Shown: positions 18,301-25,493 of the stretch, one piece after another
Layout of the letters: each line of letters opens with the position of its first letter
How positions within the stretch are numbered: position 1 is the stretch's first letter
From: Rhizobium jaguaris
GTDB taxonomy: Bacteria; Pseudomonadota; Alphaproteobacteria; Rhizobiales; Rhizobiaceae
Assembly: GCF_003627755.1 (NCBI RefSeq)
Contig: NZ_CP032697.1
Span: 186,001-250,000 of the forward strand
Length of the DNA stretch: 64,000 nucleotides
Reading direction: 5' to 3'
Translations under genes and position numbers: made by a program
The notes under the pieces: generated by a model
Seen by the model: the letters and a program-made list of their open reading frames with translations, nothing else
Database searches by the model: none
What the model was told of the DNA's origin: nothing

Positions 18301-18445
18301 CTAACAGAAACGCAAAGACGAAATTCCATTCCAGCCGGACGCCCATCAGCGGCAACAGATCACGCTGCTCCGGCTGGAGCAGATGGTAGCTCCAGAGGGA
18401 TACGGGAACGTCTTGCGGCCAGACATTCACGACCTTGTCGCTCAC
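15350..18445 (-). CDS. Multi-spanning membrane protein with periplasmic SBP_bac_3-like domain
   Basis: A 1031-residue protein with about ten predicted membrane segments (near 41-58, 92-117, 139-158, 412-430, 441-472, 497-523, 542-562, 571-597, 624-648 and 669-690). A large helical soluble region lies at 160-410, and the C-terminal domain at about 705-960 resembles family 3 solute-binding proteins. The match is seen in AGFRADAEPFSY, YRGYAADLCYSI, DILCDPTTLRFWR and FSPIVFVTGVSYLVRR. These domains bind amino acids or small ligands; tethered forms often act as sensors. The GTG at 18443-18445 follows a GGGGGGCGGAC ribosome site. It lies between a tiny secreted peptide gene and the murein-lytic fusion gene. 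I know no characterised homologue with this architecture; the receptor role is inferred. Confidence 0.72.
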   Translation of the reverse strand: MSDKVVNVWPQDVPVSLWSYHLLQPEQRDLLPLMGVRLEWNFVFAFLLGAALVAVFAWQRFRQPSSQPDEYDYEVVKRLAPTQLRGGDAMRQAYFYYAGILVAIYAALTFFGGLVFKAVNYIPMAGLEVDIGRDTLTSPSWPLTLAIGMAGFAPLLKPVEIVETWLRRQVHGWVGVPMQLKERTRRLLLTLDQHTRPAVQKAILANGNSHKPAQTNGNGPGVAAEERAGEDPIAQKVKSVKPWLRILLERTSNFAPLIRKWTELEIMTEAIRDPGSWPDTLVLDELQTLAREQRQTAESALLALEDLIECAYPEESKEGVANGSPDQEAEKEVHARQRRQVETMLEDTVAKIDKSRLELAAILAVYAERSPYLEEASGWTGQRRGKASDLHRSLKVAVKEIAPPERRLETGFWVLILLPPIFCTYALMTRLGLHSPLSDVDLTAMTVFATAALETLQVAVIFWLPVLAVMALRQYLTDLDKRRHLGNLHTRRQSAERMIYYIAIAAVVAAFGLTLLAMFWTALIAENTDRFLDLLYTRKQSAFGVFLPKSVCAAIFACFVVRASERRAQGKVPAVVYGAIAAVTTTAVVLGLNLAWLSGCLTDVACTPFQTLKAIYFNPERQVLYRFYNLTDLIVCFTVVFVAVTNAAWPPHAPETGPVQQKMRERLGLARIVTSVLLVASFAITLALSGRTVAEEIDPQSPAAEPTTVKAGFRADAEPFSYKAGPLSTQRYRGYAADLCYSIFANSPYHLDEVLVTAADRFQRLQTDAPKEKKIDILCDPTTLRFWRNNETIDGYFSPIVFVTGVSYLVRRVSGSRAGTDFAYVENTTAEQVALRACEVNLFGANSSSDKPVDCTSQLAQYESCRQAPGVAARQPPVRLCPFPTYNALTDWFCSQQLGRQQVYFGDREIIQAKFDSWRVARDCREQDVERFAAFYTYEPYALLVSRDQPELARFVQRRVYDFFSHRAKAISLFTTYFPDVQMSPMMANLMLLNGIDEPMYDTVPSYLFNQKSGVEPPSDTEPTKSADQGQ

Positions 18446-18488
18446 GTCCGCCCCCCAAATGCACCTTAAGCCACTGAACTGTCAGCGT

Positions 18489-18602
18489 TCAGCATTTCTG
18501 AACGTTGGGATCGCACTGTCCGGCCGAAAATGCGGGACCCGAAGGCACCGCTAATGCGAAAACGGACAATAGCAGGATCAACGCCAAAGAGAATCTACGC
18601 AT
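18489..18602 (-). CDS. Small secreted two-cysteine peptide
   Basis: A 37-residue frame: MRRFSLALILLLSVFALAV then a proline-glycine region and PAFS, the look of a classical signal peptide. The likely mature product is AGQCDPNVQKC, 11 residues with two cysteines that could form a ring. The stop lies 43 bases before the GTG of the 1031-residue membrane protein on the same strand. GGGAAATGTG precedes the ATG, a modest ribosome site; an in-frame ATG at 18612-18614 would add four residues. The role is unknown. It could be a signal for the adjacent periplasmic binding domain, a bystander lipoprotein-like peptide, or chance coding. Confidence 0.5.
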   Translation of the reverse strand: MRRFSLALILLLSVFALAVPSGPAFSAGQCDPNVQKC

Positions 18603-19004
18603 CACATTTCCCATCAGATATATATATGAAAGTGCTAATACTACCATAGTTTGTATTGAGCAACAAGACCAATTGCGTTCCGCGTTTGGCCATTGCCTGT
18701 CAAGCTATTTGGAAAGGTGCAACGGGTGGCTGAGGGTGCTGCATGCTTCGCTTGCCTCCCACAACACGCTCTCCCAGAGCGGGTTGCATACAGCGGCTGG
18801 AGGTTTGATGCTCTTGAGCTGCCTTAAAGACCGAGCCTACGCTCTTGAAGAGATCTGAACCGGCGGCACCTCACTCAGATAGCTAAGTGCCTGATAAACC
18901 AGAATTCGTGGCATAACGCCTATTTATGGGACTTCGCGACGGGCCAAGGCGTTCAAGCTCGGGTCGTGATCGATTGATGTAAGAACGCGAGGTTCGGCAT
19001 CGCG
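18603..19004. other. Intergenic region without a convincing gene
   Basis: This probably carries the promoter of the minus-strand peptide/receptor/lysis cassette near 18615-18660, where the sequence is AT-rich (tatatatatgaaag and neighbours). Short frames elsewhere have no supporting features. Confidence 0.4.
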
Positions 19005-19307
19005 CTAGGCGACCTTGCCTTTTGCAAGGAGGTGCTGGCGAAAAATATGCCGAAACTCCTTGAAGGTGGCGAAGCCTAGAGCATTTGCGACACACACGAC
19101 AGTTGAGGGAGCAACCATACATCTTTGTGCGAGCGAGGCCGTCGTGCCGAAGGCGACGACATCGGGATCAAATAAAGCGATCCGGGCAACGCGCTCTTGT
19201 TGCTCCGGAAGACGAAGGTTGGTTGCTACGATCATATCTTTCAGCTGGCCGATGTGGCTGGCTTCGCAACCGCTTTTTTCCGGTGCAACCGCTTTTTTCC
19301 GGTCCAT
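19005..19307 (-). pseudogene. Truncated RpiR-family regulator (N-terminal HTH only)
   Basis: A frame of about 100 residues. IGQLKDMIVATNLRLPEQQ and the helix-turn-helix with FGTTASLAQRCMVAPSTVV and LGFATFKEFRHIFRQHL match the N-terminal domain of RpiR/MurR regulators. The sugar-isomerase (SIS) sensor domain of about 180 residues that should follow is absent; a stop comes right after the HTH. Family members near inositol genes in rhizobia (IolR) repress iol genes. It lies 40 bases downstream of iolE. A perfect 19-bp tandem duplication covers its presumed start, so the N-terminus is also altered. Probably a dead remnant; a free HTH protein cannot be excluded. Confidence 0.7.
19266..19303. repeat. 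Perfect 19-bp tandem duplication
   Basis: GCAACCGCTTTTTTCCGGT occurs twice head to tail at 19266-19284 and 19285-19303. As 19 is not a multiple of three it shifts the reading frame within the 5' end of the RpiR-type remnant. Confidence 0.9.
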
Positions 19308-19347
19308 ATGACGCGCTCCATCGAAATTCCCAGAGGCTTCCGTCGTG

Positions 19348-20265
19348 TCAGTCGCGAAACTTGGACTGAACGAATTCGAACGCTCGTGCCGTGCACTCCT
19401 TCGGCGCCGCGACGGCAGGATCCTGCTCTGCCTCGACAACGAGCCATCCAGCATAGCCAGTGTCCTTCACGAAGCGGACGACGGGGTCGAAATCGATCAC
19501 GCCGTCGCCTGGAATCGTGAACATGCCGTTCCGCACTCCCTCGTTGAAACTCAGATCCTTCGACTGCACCTCCGCGCGGATTGCCTTGCGAACGTCTTTC
19601 AGATGGATGTGAACGATACGGTCTCCAAACCGCTCGATCAGCTCCGCATAATCAAATCCGGCAGCAGCGGCGTGTCCGGTATCGAGAAGAAGCCCAGCGT
19701 CCGGCCCAGCTTCACCGATGATGGCGGAGATTTCCTCAAAGGTTTCTGCGACCATCATGAGGTGGTGATGATAGGCGAGCCTTAGCCCATAGGTGTCGAA
19801 GAGGCGCTTTCCGAACTCGGTCAGTCGCGCGGAGTATCCCGCCCTGTCTGCCTCCGGCATGAGTAACCGGTGCGACATCGGCGCATCGAGCGGCGATCCG
19901 GGCGTCATCATCGCGACCTCACCGTAGACCAGCACACTGCACCCCATGGCTTTCAAAAGTTCAGCGTGGGCGGCAACTGAGATCATTTCCTCGCCCACCG
20001 ACTTCTCCGCCAGTTGGCCGGAATGCCAGCCCGAGGCGAGAGCAAGGCCGTTCTTATCGAGCAGCGGCTTCAGGACCGAAGCTTCGCGCGGAAACTTCCG
20101 TCCAAGCTCGACGCCCGCATAGCCGTTCGCAGCGGCGTCATTCAGGCACGTGTCGAGAGAAATATCGGCACCAAGATCTTCAAGCACATCGTTCGCCCAA
20201 GACAAGGGACTGACGGCCAGTCGCGCTTTCGAGGAAGGCAGGGTTGATTGCTGGCTCATTTTCAT
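19348..20265 (-). CDS. iolE: Inosose dehydratase
   Basis: A 305-residue AP-endonuclease-2-like TIM barrel that dehydrates scyllo-inosose (2-keto-myo-inositol) to 3,5/4-trihydroxycyclohexa-1,2-dione. Recognisable segments are GYAGVELGRKFP, LASGWHSGQLAE, LAYHHHLMMVAET and LLLDTGHAAAAGFDY; the histidines and acidic residues of the last two are likely metal ligands. I chose the ATG at 20265 (MKMSQQSTLPSS) because AGAAAGAGA precedes it; another ATG two codons later is equally possible. It is the last intact gene of the iolCDB-tautomerase-iolE block, with a truncated RpiR regulator downstream. Confidence 0.9.
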   Translation of the reverse strand: MKMSQQSTLPSSKARLAVSPLSWANDVLEDLGADISLDTCLNDAAANGYAGVELGRKFPREASVLKPLLDKNGLALASGWHSGQLAEKSVGEEMISVAAHAELLKAMGCSVLVYGEVAMMTPGSPLDAPMSHRLLMPEADRAGYSARLTEFGKRLFDTYGLRLAYHHHLMMVAETFEEISAIIGEAGPDAGLLLDTGHAAAAGFDYAELIERFGDRIVHIHLKDVRKAIRAEVQSKDLSFNEGVRNGMFTIPGDGVIDFDPVVRFVKDTGYAGWLVVEAEQDPAVAAPKECTARAFEFVQSKFRD

Positions 20266-20334
20266 TCTCTTTCTGATTTTTGATCTGCAACTTGCTCTGC
20301 CGCCGGTCGAAGGCCTCGAAGGGGACAACGCGGC

Positions 20335-20724
20335 CTAGAGCTCTCCGGTCAGGAACTGGGCCCGACCTTCGCCGAAGGACCAATCCTCGTCTGTGTTCTG
20401 CGTGAAGGACACCATGACGTCGCTCGGGACGATTCCACATCGCTCCTCCAGAGCTGAACAGAGCATCTGGTAGAAGGAGGTCTTCTCCTCGGTCGTCCTC
20501 GAACGCGAGACGACCTCGACCATCACGAAACGGTCCGTGCGCGGTATATCGAGCCCGGTGTCGAGTACTCGCAGATGGCTCGGTTCATGTTCGTTCAGGA
20601 TCTGATAGCGGTCTCGCTCCGGAACCTTGAAGGACTGAACCATAGCGTCGTGAGCGGCATCAAGCAGCGTGTTGATCTGGTCCCCGCTGCGTCCGCGATA
20701 GATGTGGAATTTCATGAGTGGCAT
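20335..20724 (-). CDS. Tautomerase-family protein
   Basis: A 129-residue member of the tautomerase_2 type. The N-terminus MPLMKFHIYRGRS exposes Pro2, the catalytic base after Met removal in this superfamily. The second half repeats the beta-alpha-beta pattern (DRFVMVEVVSRSRT, EERCGIVPSDVMVSF). It sits between iolB and iolE on the same strand, 33 bases after iolB and 69 before iolE, so it is probably cotranscribed. A plausible role is enol-keto conversion of an inositol-derived intermediate such as the dione made by IolE, but that is inference. It is not part of the textbook iol set. Confidence 0.8.
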   Translation of the reverse strand: MPLMKFHIYRGRSGDQINTLLDAAHDAMVQSFKVPERDRYQILNEHEPSHLRVLDTGLDIPRTDRFVMVEVVSRSRTTEEKTSFYQMLCSALEERCGIVPSDVMVSFTQNTDEDWSFGEGRAQFLTGEL

Positions 20725-20757
20725 GCGGTTACCTCGACCCTTAGCGTCGGCGCGCTG

Positions 20758-21564
20758 TCAGGCGTCACGTTTCATGATCCATTCGACTTCAGGCGCTGGA
20801 ACGAAGCGCCACTTTCTCAACGGGCCGGCCATGACGTTGAGGTAGTACATCTCGAACCCATAGGGTGCGCCGCACGGGTGATGGCCGCGGGGAACCAGAA
20901 CGACATCGCCGTCAGACACGGCCATCGTCTCGTCCATCCTACCGTCGTCGGTGTAGACACGCTGGACTCCGAAGCCTTCACTCGGATTGATGCGATGGTA
21001 ATAGGTCTCCTCGAGGTAGGTGATGCGCGGGAAGTCATCCTCGTCGTGTCGATGAGAGGGGTAGCTCGACCAATGTCCGGGCGGCGTGAAGACCTCCGTA
21101 ACCAGAAGGCTGTCGCAGTAGTCCTCGTTCTCCATCGCGATGTTGTTGATGAAGCGAGTATTCGTCCCCTTGCCCCGCTCGGTAAGCGAGATGCCGTCGG
21201 GCCCGATACGGCGCGCCTCATGGCCGTTTTTGCCTGGCGCAGAGCACACAGCGATCGTGCAATCCGTGTCCGCCCTCGCACTCCATTCGCGGCCATTGGG
21301 AACATAGAGGCAATGCGGTGGCGTCTTCTCGAACACGTTCATGCGCTCGCCGAGAACGCCCCATTCCTGCCCGGCGGCGTTGATCGCGGCCTTGCCTTCC
21401 ACCATGACGAGGATCACCTCGTTCGAACCGGTCTGCTCAGAGGCTTCTTCACCTGCCCGCAGCTTGTGGAGCGAGAAACCGACATATCGCCAGCCGGCGG
21501 ATTGCGGCGTTATCTCGTGGACCTTCCCGTGGCGGCCGAATGGTTTGCGTAACAAATCGCTCAT
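20758..21564 (-). CDS. iolB: 5-deoxy-glucuronate isomerase
   Basis: A 268-residue bicupin KduI/IolB enzyme that converts 5-deoxy-D-glucuronate to 2-deoxy-5-keto-D-gluconate in myo-inositol breakdown. The metal-site motif PSHRHDEDDFPR and the downstream LEETYYHRINPSEGFGVQR and VPRGHHPCGAPYG are visible and typical of the family. GAGGAGGCACTG gives a strong ribosome site, and the gene starts 10 bases after iolD, indicating cotranscription. Length and order suit an intact enzyme. Confidence 0.95.
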   Translation of the reverse strand: MSDLLRKPFGRHGKVHEITPQSAGWRYVGFSLHKLRAGEEASEQTGSNEVILVMVEGKAAINAAGQEWGVLGERMNVFEKTPPHCLYVPNGREWSARADTDCTIAVCSAPGKNGHEARRIGPDGISLTERGKGTNTRFINNIAMENEDYCDSLLVTEVFTPPGHWSSYPSHRHDEDDFPRITYLEETYYHRINPSEGFGVQRVYTDDGRMDETMAVSDGDVVLVPRGHHPCGAPYGFEMYYLNVMAGPLRKWRFVPAPEVEWIMKRDA

Positions 21565-21574
21565 CAGTGCCTCC

Positions 21575-23416
21575 TCAGTTCACCAGGTTTTGTGAGCGCA
21601 TGTGCTGCTCGTATCTCGCTCGTGCCGCACCGGATTTTTGGGTGCGGGCAATTTCAGGCACTGCGACATCCCACCAAAAGCCCCCACCGCCTTCACCAGG
21701 GCCGGGCTTCGGATCGGTGTCGATGACGATGACCGTGGGCCGATCCCTGCCTCTCGCCTCGACGATCTGCACCTCGAGATCGGCAATATTCTTTGCCTTG
21801 ACCGCATGCGCGCCCATCGAGGCGGCATGCGCGACAAAGTCGATCTCAGGCTGTGCCTCGATAGCGCAGTCCTTGTAGAGATTGTTGAATTCCTCGCCGC
21901 CGCAGTGAATCTGCAGCCGGTTGATGCAACCGTAGCCCCTGTTGTCGGTCATGACGACGGTGAATGGGATCCGGCGCATGACGGCGGTTGCGAGTTCGGA
22001 ATTCGCCATCATGTAGCTGCCGTCTCCAACGAAGCAAACGACCTCGCGCTCGGGCATCGCCAGCTTGATGCCAAGCGCTCCGGCGAGTTCATAGCCCATG
22101 CAGGAATAGCCGTATTCCATGTGGTATCCGCCTTGCGCGGGCTGCCAGAGGAGCTTAAGTGCACCGGGCATCGTTCCGGCCGCGCACATGGCGATGGTCT
22201 TTTCCGTGGAAACCCTCTGAACAGCGCCGATTACCTGCGCGTCAGTCGGCAAAAAGCCCTCCGGCTTGCGCTCAGGGGCGGCGCAGTGCGCGTCCACCTT
22301 CGACAGCCAGACTGTCCTCGATTTCGAATTGAAGGAAGAGGCCTTGAAGCTGCCAAGACGTCGCGAAAGCTCCTCCAATGCCACTTTGGCGTCAGAGATC
22401 AGTCCGACCGCACCGTGTTTGTCAGCGTCATAAGCCTGAGTGTTGATCGAAACCAGCCGTCGCCCCGATTTTCCGAATAAAGCCCATGAGCCTGTGGTGA
22501 AGTCCTGGAAACGGGTGCCAACGCCTATGACGAGATCGGCGTTCGCACACAGTTCGTTTGCTGATGCCGAGCCGTCGACGCCCGCCGCCCCGAAATTCAT
22601 GGGATGGGCTTGAGCAAGCGCGGACTTGCCCGCCTGTGTCTCGACGACCGGGACGCCGTGGCGTGTCGCGAAATCAGCAAGCGTGCTTTCTGCCTCGGAG
22701 TAGATCACCCCACCGCCGCAGACGATGACGGGGCGGGTCGAAGTGCGGATGAGGTGTGCAACGTCTTCGACGTCGCGTCGATCCGGCTCGGGGCGGCGGA
22801 TGCGCCAGATCCTCGGTTCGAAGAACTCCTCTGGGTAGTCATAGGCTTCCGCCTGTACGTCCTGGCAGAACGCAAGCGTCACAGGCCCGCAGTTGGCGGG
22901 ATCGGTCATGACGCGAATAGCGCGTGGCAGCGCGGTGAGGAGCTGCTCGGGGCGGTAGATCCGGTCGAAATATTTGCTGACTGGTCTCAGGCAGTCGTTC
23001 GCCGACAGGCTGCCGTCCTCAAAGTCCTCGACCTGCTGCAGGACCGGATCCGGCCGGCGATTTGCAAAGGCGTCGCCGGGTATAAGAAGCACAGGAAGCC
23101 GATTGACATGCGCCAGAGCGGCTGCCGTCACCAGATTTGTCGCTCCAGGGCCGATCGAGGAGGTTACGGCATGTGCACGCCGGCGCTTTTTCGCCTTGGC
23201 ATAGGCAATCGCGGTATGGGCCATGGTCTGTTCGTTCTGACCTCGCCAGGTCGGCAGCGCATCACCGATGCCTTCGAGAGCTTCACCGAGCCCTGCGACA
23301 TTGCCATGCCCGAAAATCGCCCAGACGCCTTCAATGAAACGATCGCCCTCCTCGGTCATCTGGACGGAGAGATAGCGCACCATCGCCTGCGCCGCGGTCA
23401 ACCGGATGGTAGACAT
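21575..23416 (-). CDS. iolD: Trihydroxycyclohexane-1,2-dione hydrolase (ring-opening)
   Basis: A 613-residue thiamine-diphosphate enzyme that opens the inositol-derived ring to 5-deoxy-D-glucuronate. The start MSTIRLTAAQAMVRYLSVQ follows AAAGGAAACTGAC. The N-terminal PYR domain includes the GVWAIFGHGNVAG region, and the C-terminal PP domain has the TPP motif beginning VGDGSYMMANSEL and continuing to MTDNRGYGCINRLQ. The upstream iolC stop is one base away, so the two are translationally coupled. Family-typical length, no defect seen. Confidence 0.95.
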   Translation of the reverse strand: MSTIRLTAAQAMVRYLSVQMTEEGDRFIEGVWAIFGHGNVAGLGEALEGIGDALPTWRGQNEQTMAHTAIAYAKAKKRRRAHAVTSSIGPGATNLVTAAALAHVNRLPVLLIPGDAFANRRPDPVLQQVEDFEDGSLSANDCLRPVSKYFDRIYRPEQLLTALPRAIRVMTDPANCGPVTLAFCQDVQAEAYDYPEEFFEPRIWRIRRPEPDRRDVEDVAHLIRTSTRPVIVCGGGVIYSEAESTLADFATRHGVPVVETQAGKSALAQAHPMNFGAAGVDGSASANELCANADLVIGVGTRFQDFTTGSWALFGKSGRRLVSINTQAYDADKHGAVGLISDAKVALEELSRRLGSFKASSFNSKSRTVWLSKVDAHCAAPERKPEGFLPTDAQVIGAVQRVSTEKTIAMCAAGTMPGALKLLWQPAQGGYHMEYGYSCMGYELAGALGIKLAMPEREVVCFVGDGSYMMANSELATAVMRRIPFTVVMTDNRGYGCINRLQIHCGGEEFNNLYKDCAIEAQPEIDFVAHAASMGAHAVKAKNIADLEVQIVEARGRDRPTVIVIDTDPKPGPGEGGGGFWWDVAVPEIARTQKSGAARARYEQHMRSQNLVN

Positions 23417-23417
23417 G

Positions 23418-25325
23418 TCAGTTTCCTTTCGCAGTCTTGCGCGCCATATCCCAAATGCCGCAGAGGCGTTCGAAGCGGGCCGCCATGTCGGCGACCGCAA
23501 CCTGATCCGACAGATCGCCCTTCATCCAGGCACGCGCGACATCGCCGAAGATCGTCCGACCCACGGCGAATCCCTTCACGAGGTCGAAGGAGGCGGCCAC
23601 CTGAAACGAGGCCGCAAGTTCCGCCTCTGGAGCGTCAAGTCCGAGGACGACGATCCCGCGAGTGTTACCGTCATTCCGCTCGATTGCCTGAATGGCGTTG
23701 TTCCAAGCTTCGGTCGTCTTCATCGGCTCAAGTTTCCACCAGTCGGGATAGACGCCGATGTCGTAGAACTGCTGAATAAGGGTGGCGTTCGTCTCATCAT
23801 TCACTGCCGAGACCTTCGACGGGATGATCTCGAGTAGGAACTCCAAGCCATTGCGACGCGAGGCTTCGAACAGCCTCTTGACCGTCTCCTCCTGGGCGGC
23901 ACGTTGCTCCGTGCTATCGGAAGGATGACAGAAGCAAAGGACCTTCACGACGTTATCGCGAGCCCACTCCTCGAGGCCTCCGCAATCAAGTCCAAGTTCG
24001 GGCTCCAGCTTCAGCGGGCGCGATCCCGGCCATTCGCACGGACGTCCGAGCCAGAGACCCGTTCCGGCGGCGGCATGCAAAGCACGTCGCCCGATGCGAT
24101 TGTCGCAGAGAATTCCATATCCCGGCCTGCCGTTCTGAACGCGCTGCGCCGCCTGCAGGCACAGCAACTTGAAATCTCCGCCACGCTCCAGCGTGTAGCC
24201 GGGCATTTCCTCGAGTTGCATGCGGTGGTCAAAGGCAAAGACATGCATGCTCGACCATTCACCGCTTCGGTTCGTCGACCAGTGAATTTGCTCCAGTTCA
24301 CGGTCGTTGCGCAGATCGGGCCGCTTCACGCCTCGCGCCAGAAAGAATTCCAACTCCTCAAGGCTCGGATAGGCCGGCGTGCAGCCGTGACGGCTGACCG
24401 CGAATGCCCCGCACGCGTTTGCATATTCGAGGGCTTTCGGCCAGGACTGACCGCCGAGCCAGCCCTTCAGAAGGCCGGCAAAAAAACCGTCGCCGGCACC
24501 GAGAACGTTGAATACTTCGATGGGAAATCCCGGCCCTTTCTGCGCGTCGTCAAGGCTGTTCGGGATCCAGTCCTCAATCGCCACGGCGCCCATTGCTCCG
24601 CGCTTACAAATCAGCATGGCATCCGTGGCCACTCTCACGGCCCTGAGAGCATCGATCGTGGTCGTCGATCCACCCGCAATGTGAAACTCTTCTTCAGTGC
24701 CGACGATAAGGTCAAAAAAATGCAGGGTCGACTGGAGCTTCTCAGTGACCGCGCGGCTTTCAACAAACCTGCTCTCGCCGTCGCCATGGCCTGCAACGCC
24801 CCACAGATTGGGGCGATAGTCGATGTCGAGCGCCGTCTTTACGCCATGCTTGCGGGCGAGCTTTAGCGCCTTCATCACCGCGGCTTCTGTACGGGGGTTG
24901 GACAGGTGCGTTCCTGTCACCACCAGAGCCCCCGCCTTGCCGATGAAATCCTCGTCGATATCGTCTTCGCCTAGCGCCATGTCGGCGCAGTTTTCGCGAT
25001 AGAAAATCAGCGGAAACTGGTCTTCATCGCGAATGCCGAGAATGACGAGCGCGGTCAGGCGCTCCGGGTCGGTCTTGACGCCCTCGCAACTTACGCCCTC
25101 GCGCTCAAGCTGCTCGCGTATAAAGCGGCCCATATGCTCGTCGCCGACGCGCGTGATGACAGCGCTTTTCAACCCCAGGCGAGCCGCCCCGCAGGCGATG
25201 TTGGTCGGACTTCCGCCAATATACTTTCTGAACGACCCCATGTCTTCCAGCCGGCCGCCGACCTGGGCGCCGTAAAGATCGACGGAGCTGCGGCCGATCG
25301 TTATCACATCGAGGGACTTGTTCAT
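23418..25325 (-). CDS. iolC: 5-dehydro-2-deoxygluconokinase fused to DUF2090 aldolase-like domain
   Basis: A 635-residue fusion. Residues about 1-325 are a PfkB-type kinase with MGSFRKYIGGSPTNIACG near the start and the catalytic GAGDGFFAGLLKGWL. Residues about 335-635 are DUF2090, with MHVFAFDHRMQLEEMPG, FLLEIIPSK and GIVVLGLDAPEAEL. In many proteobacteria this arrangement is annotated as bifunctional kinase and 2-deoxy-5-keto-gluconate-6-phosphate aldolase (IolC-IolJ activities), which would yield malonic semialdehyde and DHAP. The start MNKSLDVITIGRSS is chosen by family length; an upstream in-frame extension looks unnatural. It is the first gene of the iolC-D-B-tautomerase-E block. Confidence 0.93.
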   Translation of the reverse strand: MNKSLDVITIGRSSVDLYGAQVGGRLEDMGSFRKYIGGSPTNIACGAARLGLKSAVITRVGDEHMGRFIREQLEREGVSCEGVKTDPERLTALVILGIRDEDQFPLIFYRENCADMALGEDDIDEDFIGKAGALVVTGTHLSNPRTEAAVMKALKLARKHGVKTALDIDYRPNLWGVAGHGDGESRFVESRAVTEKLQSTLHFFDLIVGTEEEFHIAGGSTTTIDALRAVRVATDAMLICKRGAMGAVAIEDWIPNSLDDAQKGPGFPIEVFNVLGAGDGFFAGLLKGWLGGQSWPKALEYANACGAFAVSRHGCTPAYPSLEELEFFLARGVKRPDLRNDRELEQIHWSTNRSGEWSSMHVFAFDHRMQLEEMPGYTLERGGDFKLLCLQAAQRVQNGRPGYGILCDNRIGRRALHAAAGTGLWLGRPCEWPGSRPLKLEPELGLDCGGLEEWARDNVVKVLCFCHPSDSTEQRAAQEETVKRLFEASRRNGLEFLLEIIPSKVSAVNDETNATLIQQFYDIGVYPDWWKLEPMKTTEAWNNAIQAIERNDGNTRGIVVLGLDAPEAELAASFQVAASFDLVKGFAVGRTIFGDVARAWMKGDLSDQVAVADMAARFERLCGIWDMARKTAKGN

Positions 25326-25493
25326 GAGCGTTTCCAATTTCTTTGACGTAAGGCGAACCGCCATTGGCGAGGGTCCTGCCACAGGGGAACTTTATGTGTC
25401 GGCACTTCGAGGATCACTGATCATTTGATCTTGTCGCGAGTTGCGCGACGGTTGCCGGCGGACCTCCTGTGCGACCGGCGGCCGTTGACCTAC

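Noticed and set aside
23904..24866. Long plus-strand frame opposite iolC, and similar long frames opposite iolB, iolD, the isomerase and hyuA
   Set aside because: Mirror frames produced by GC-rich codon use on the real strand; no motifs or ribosome sites.
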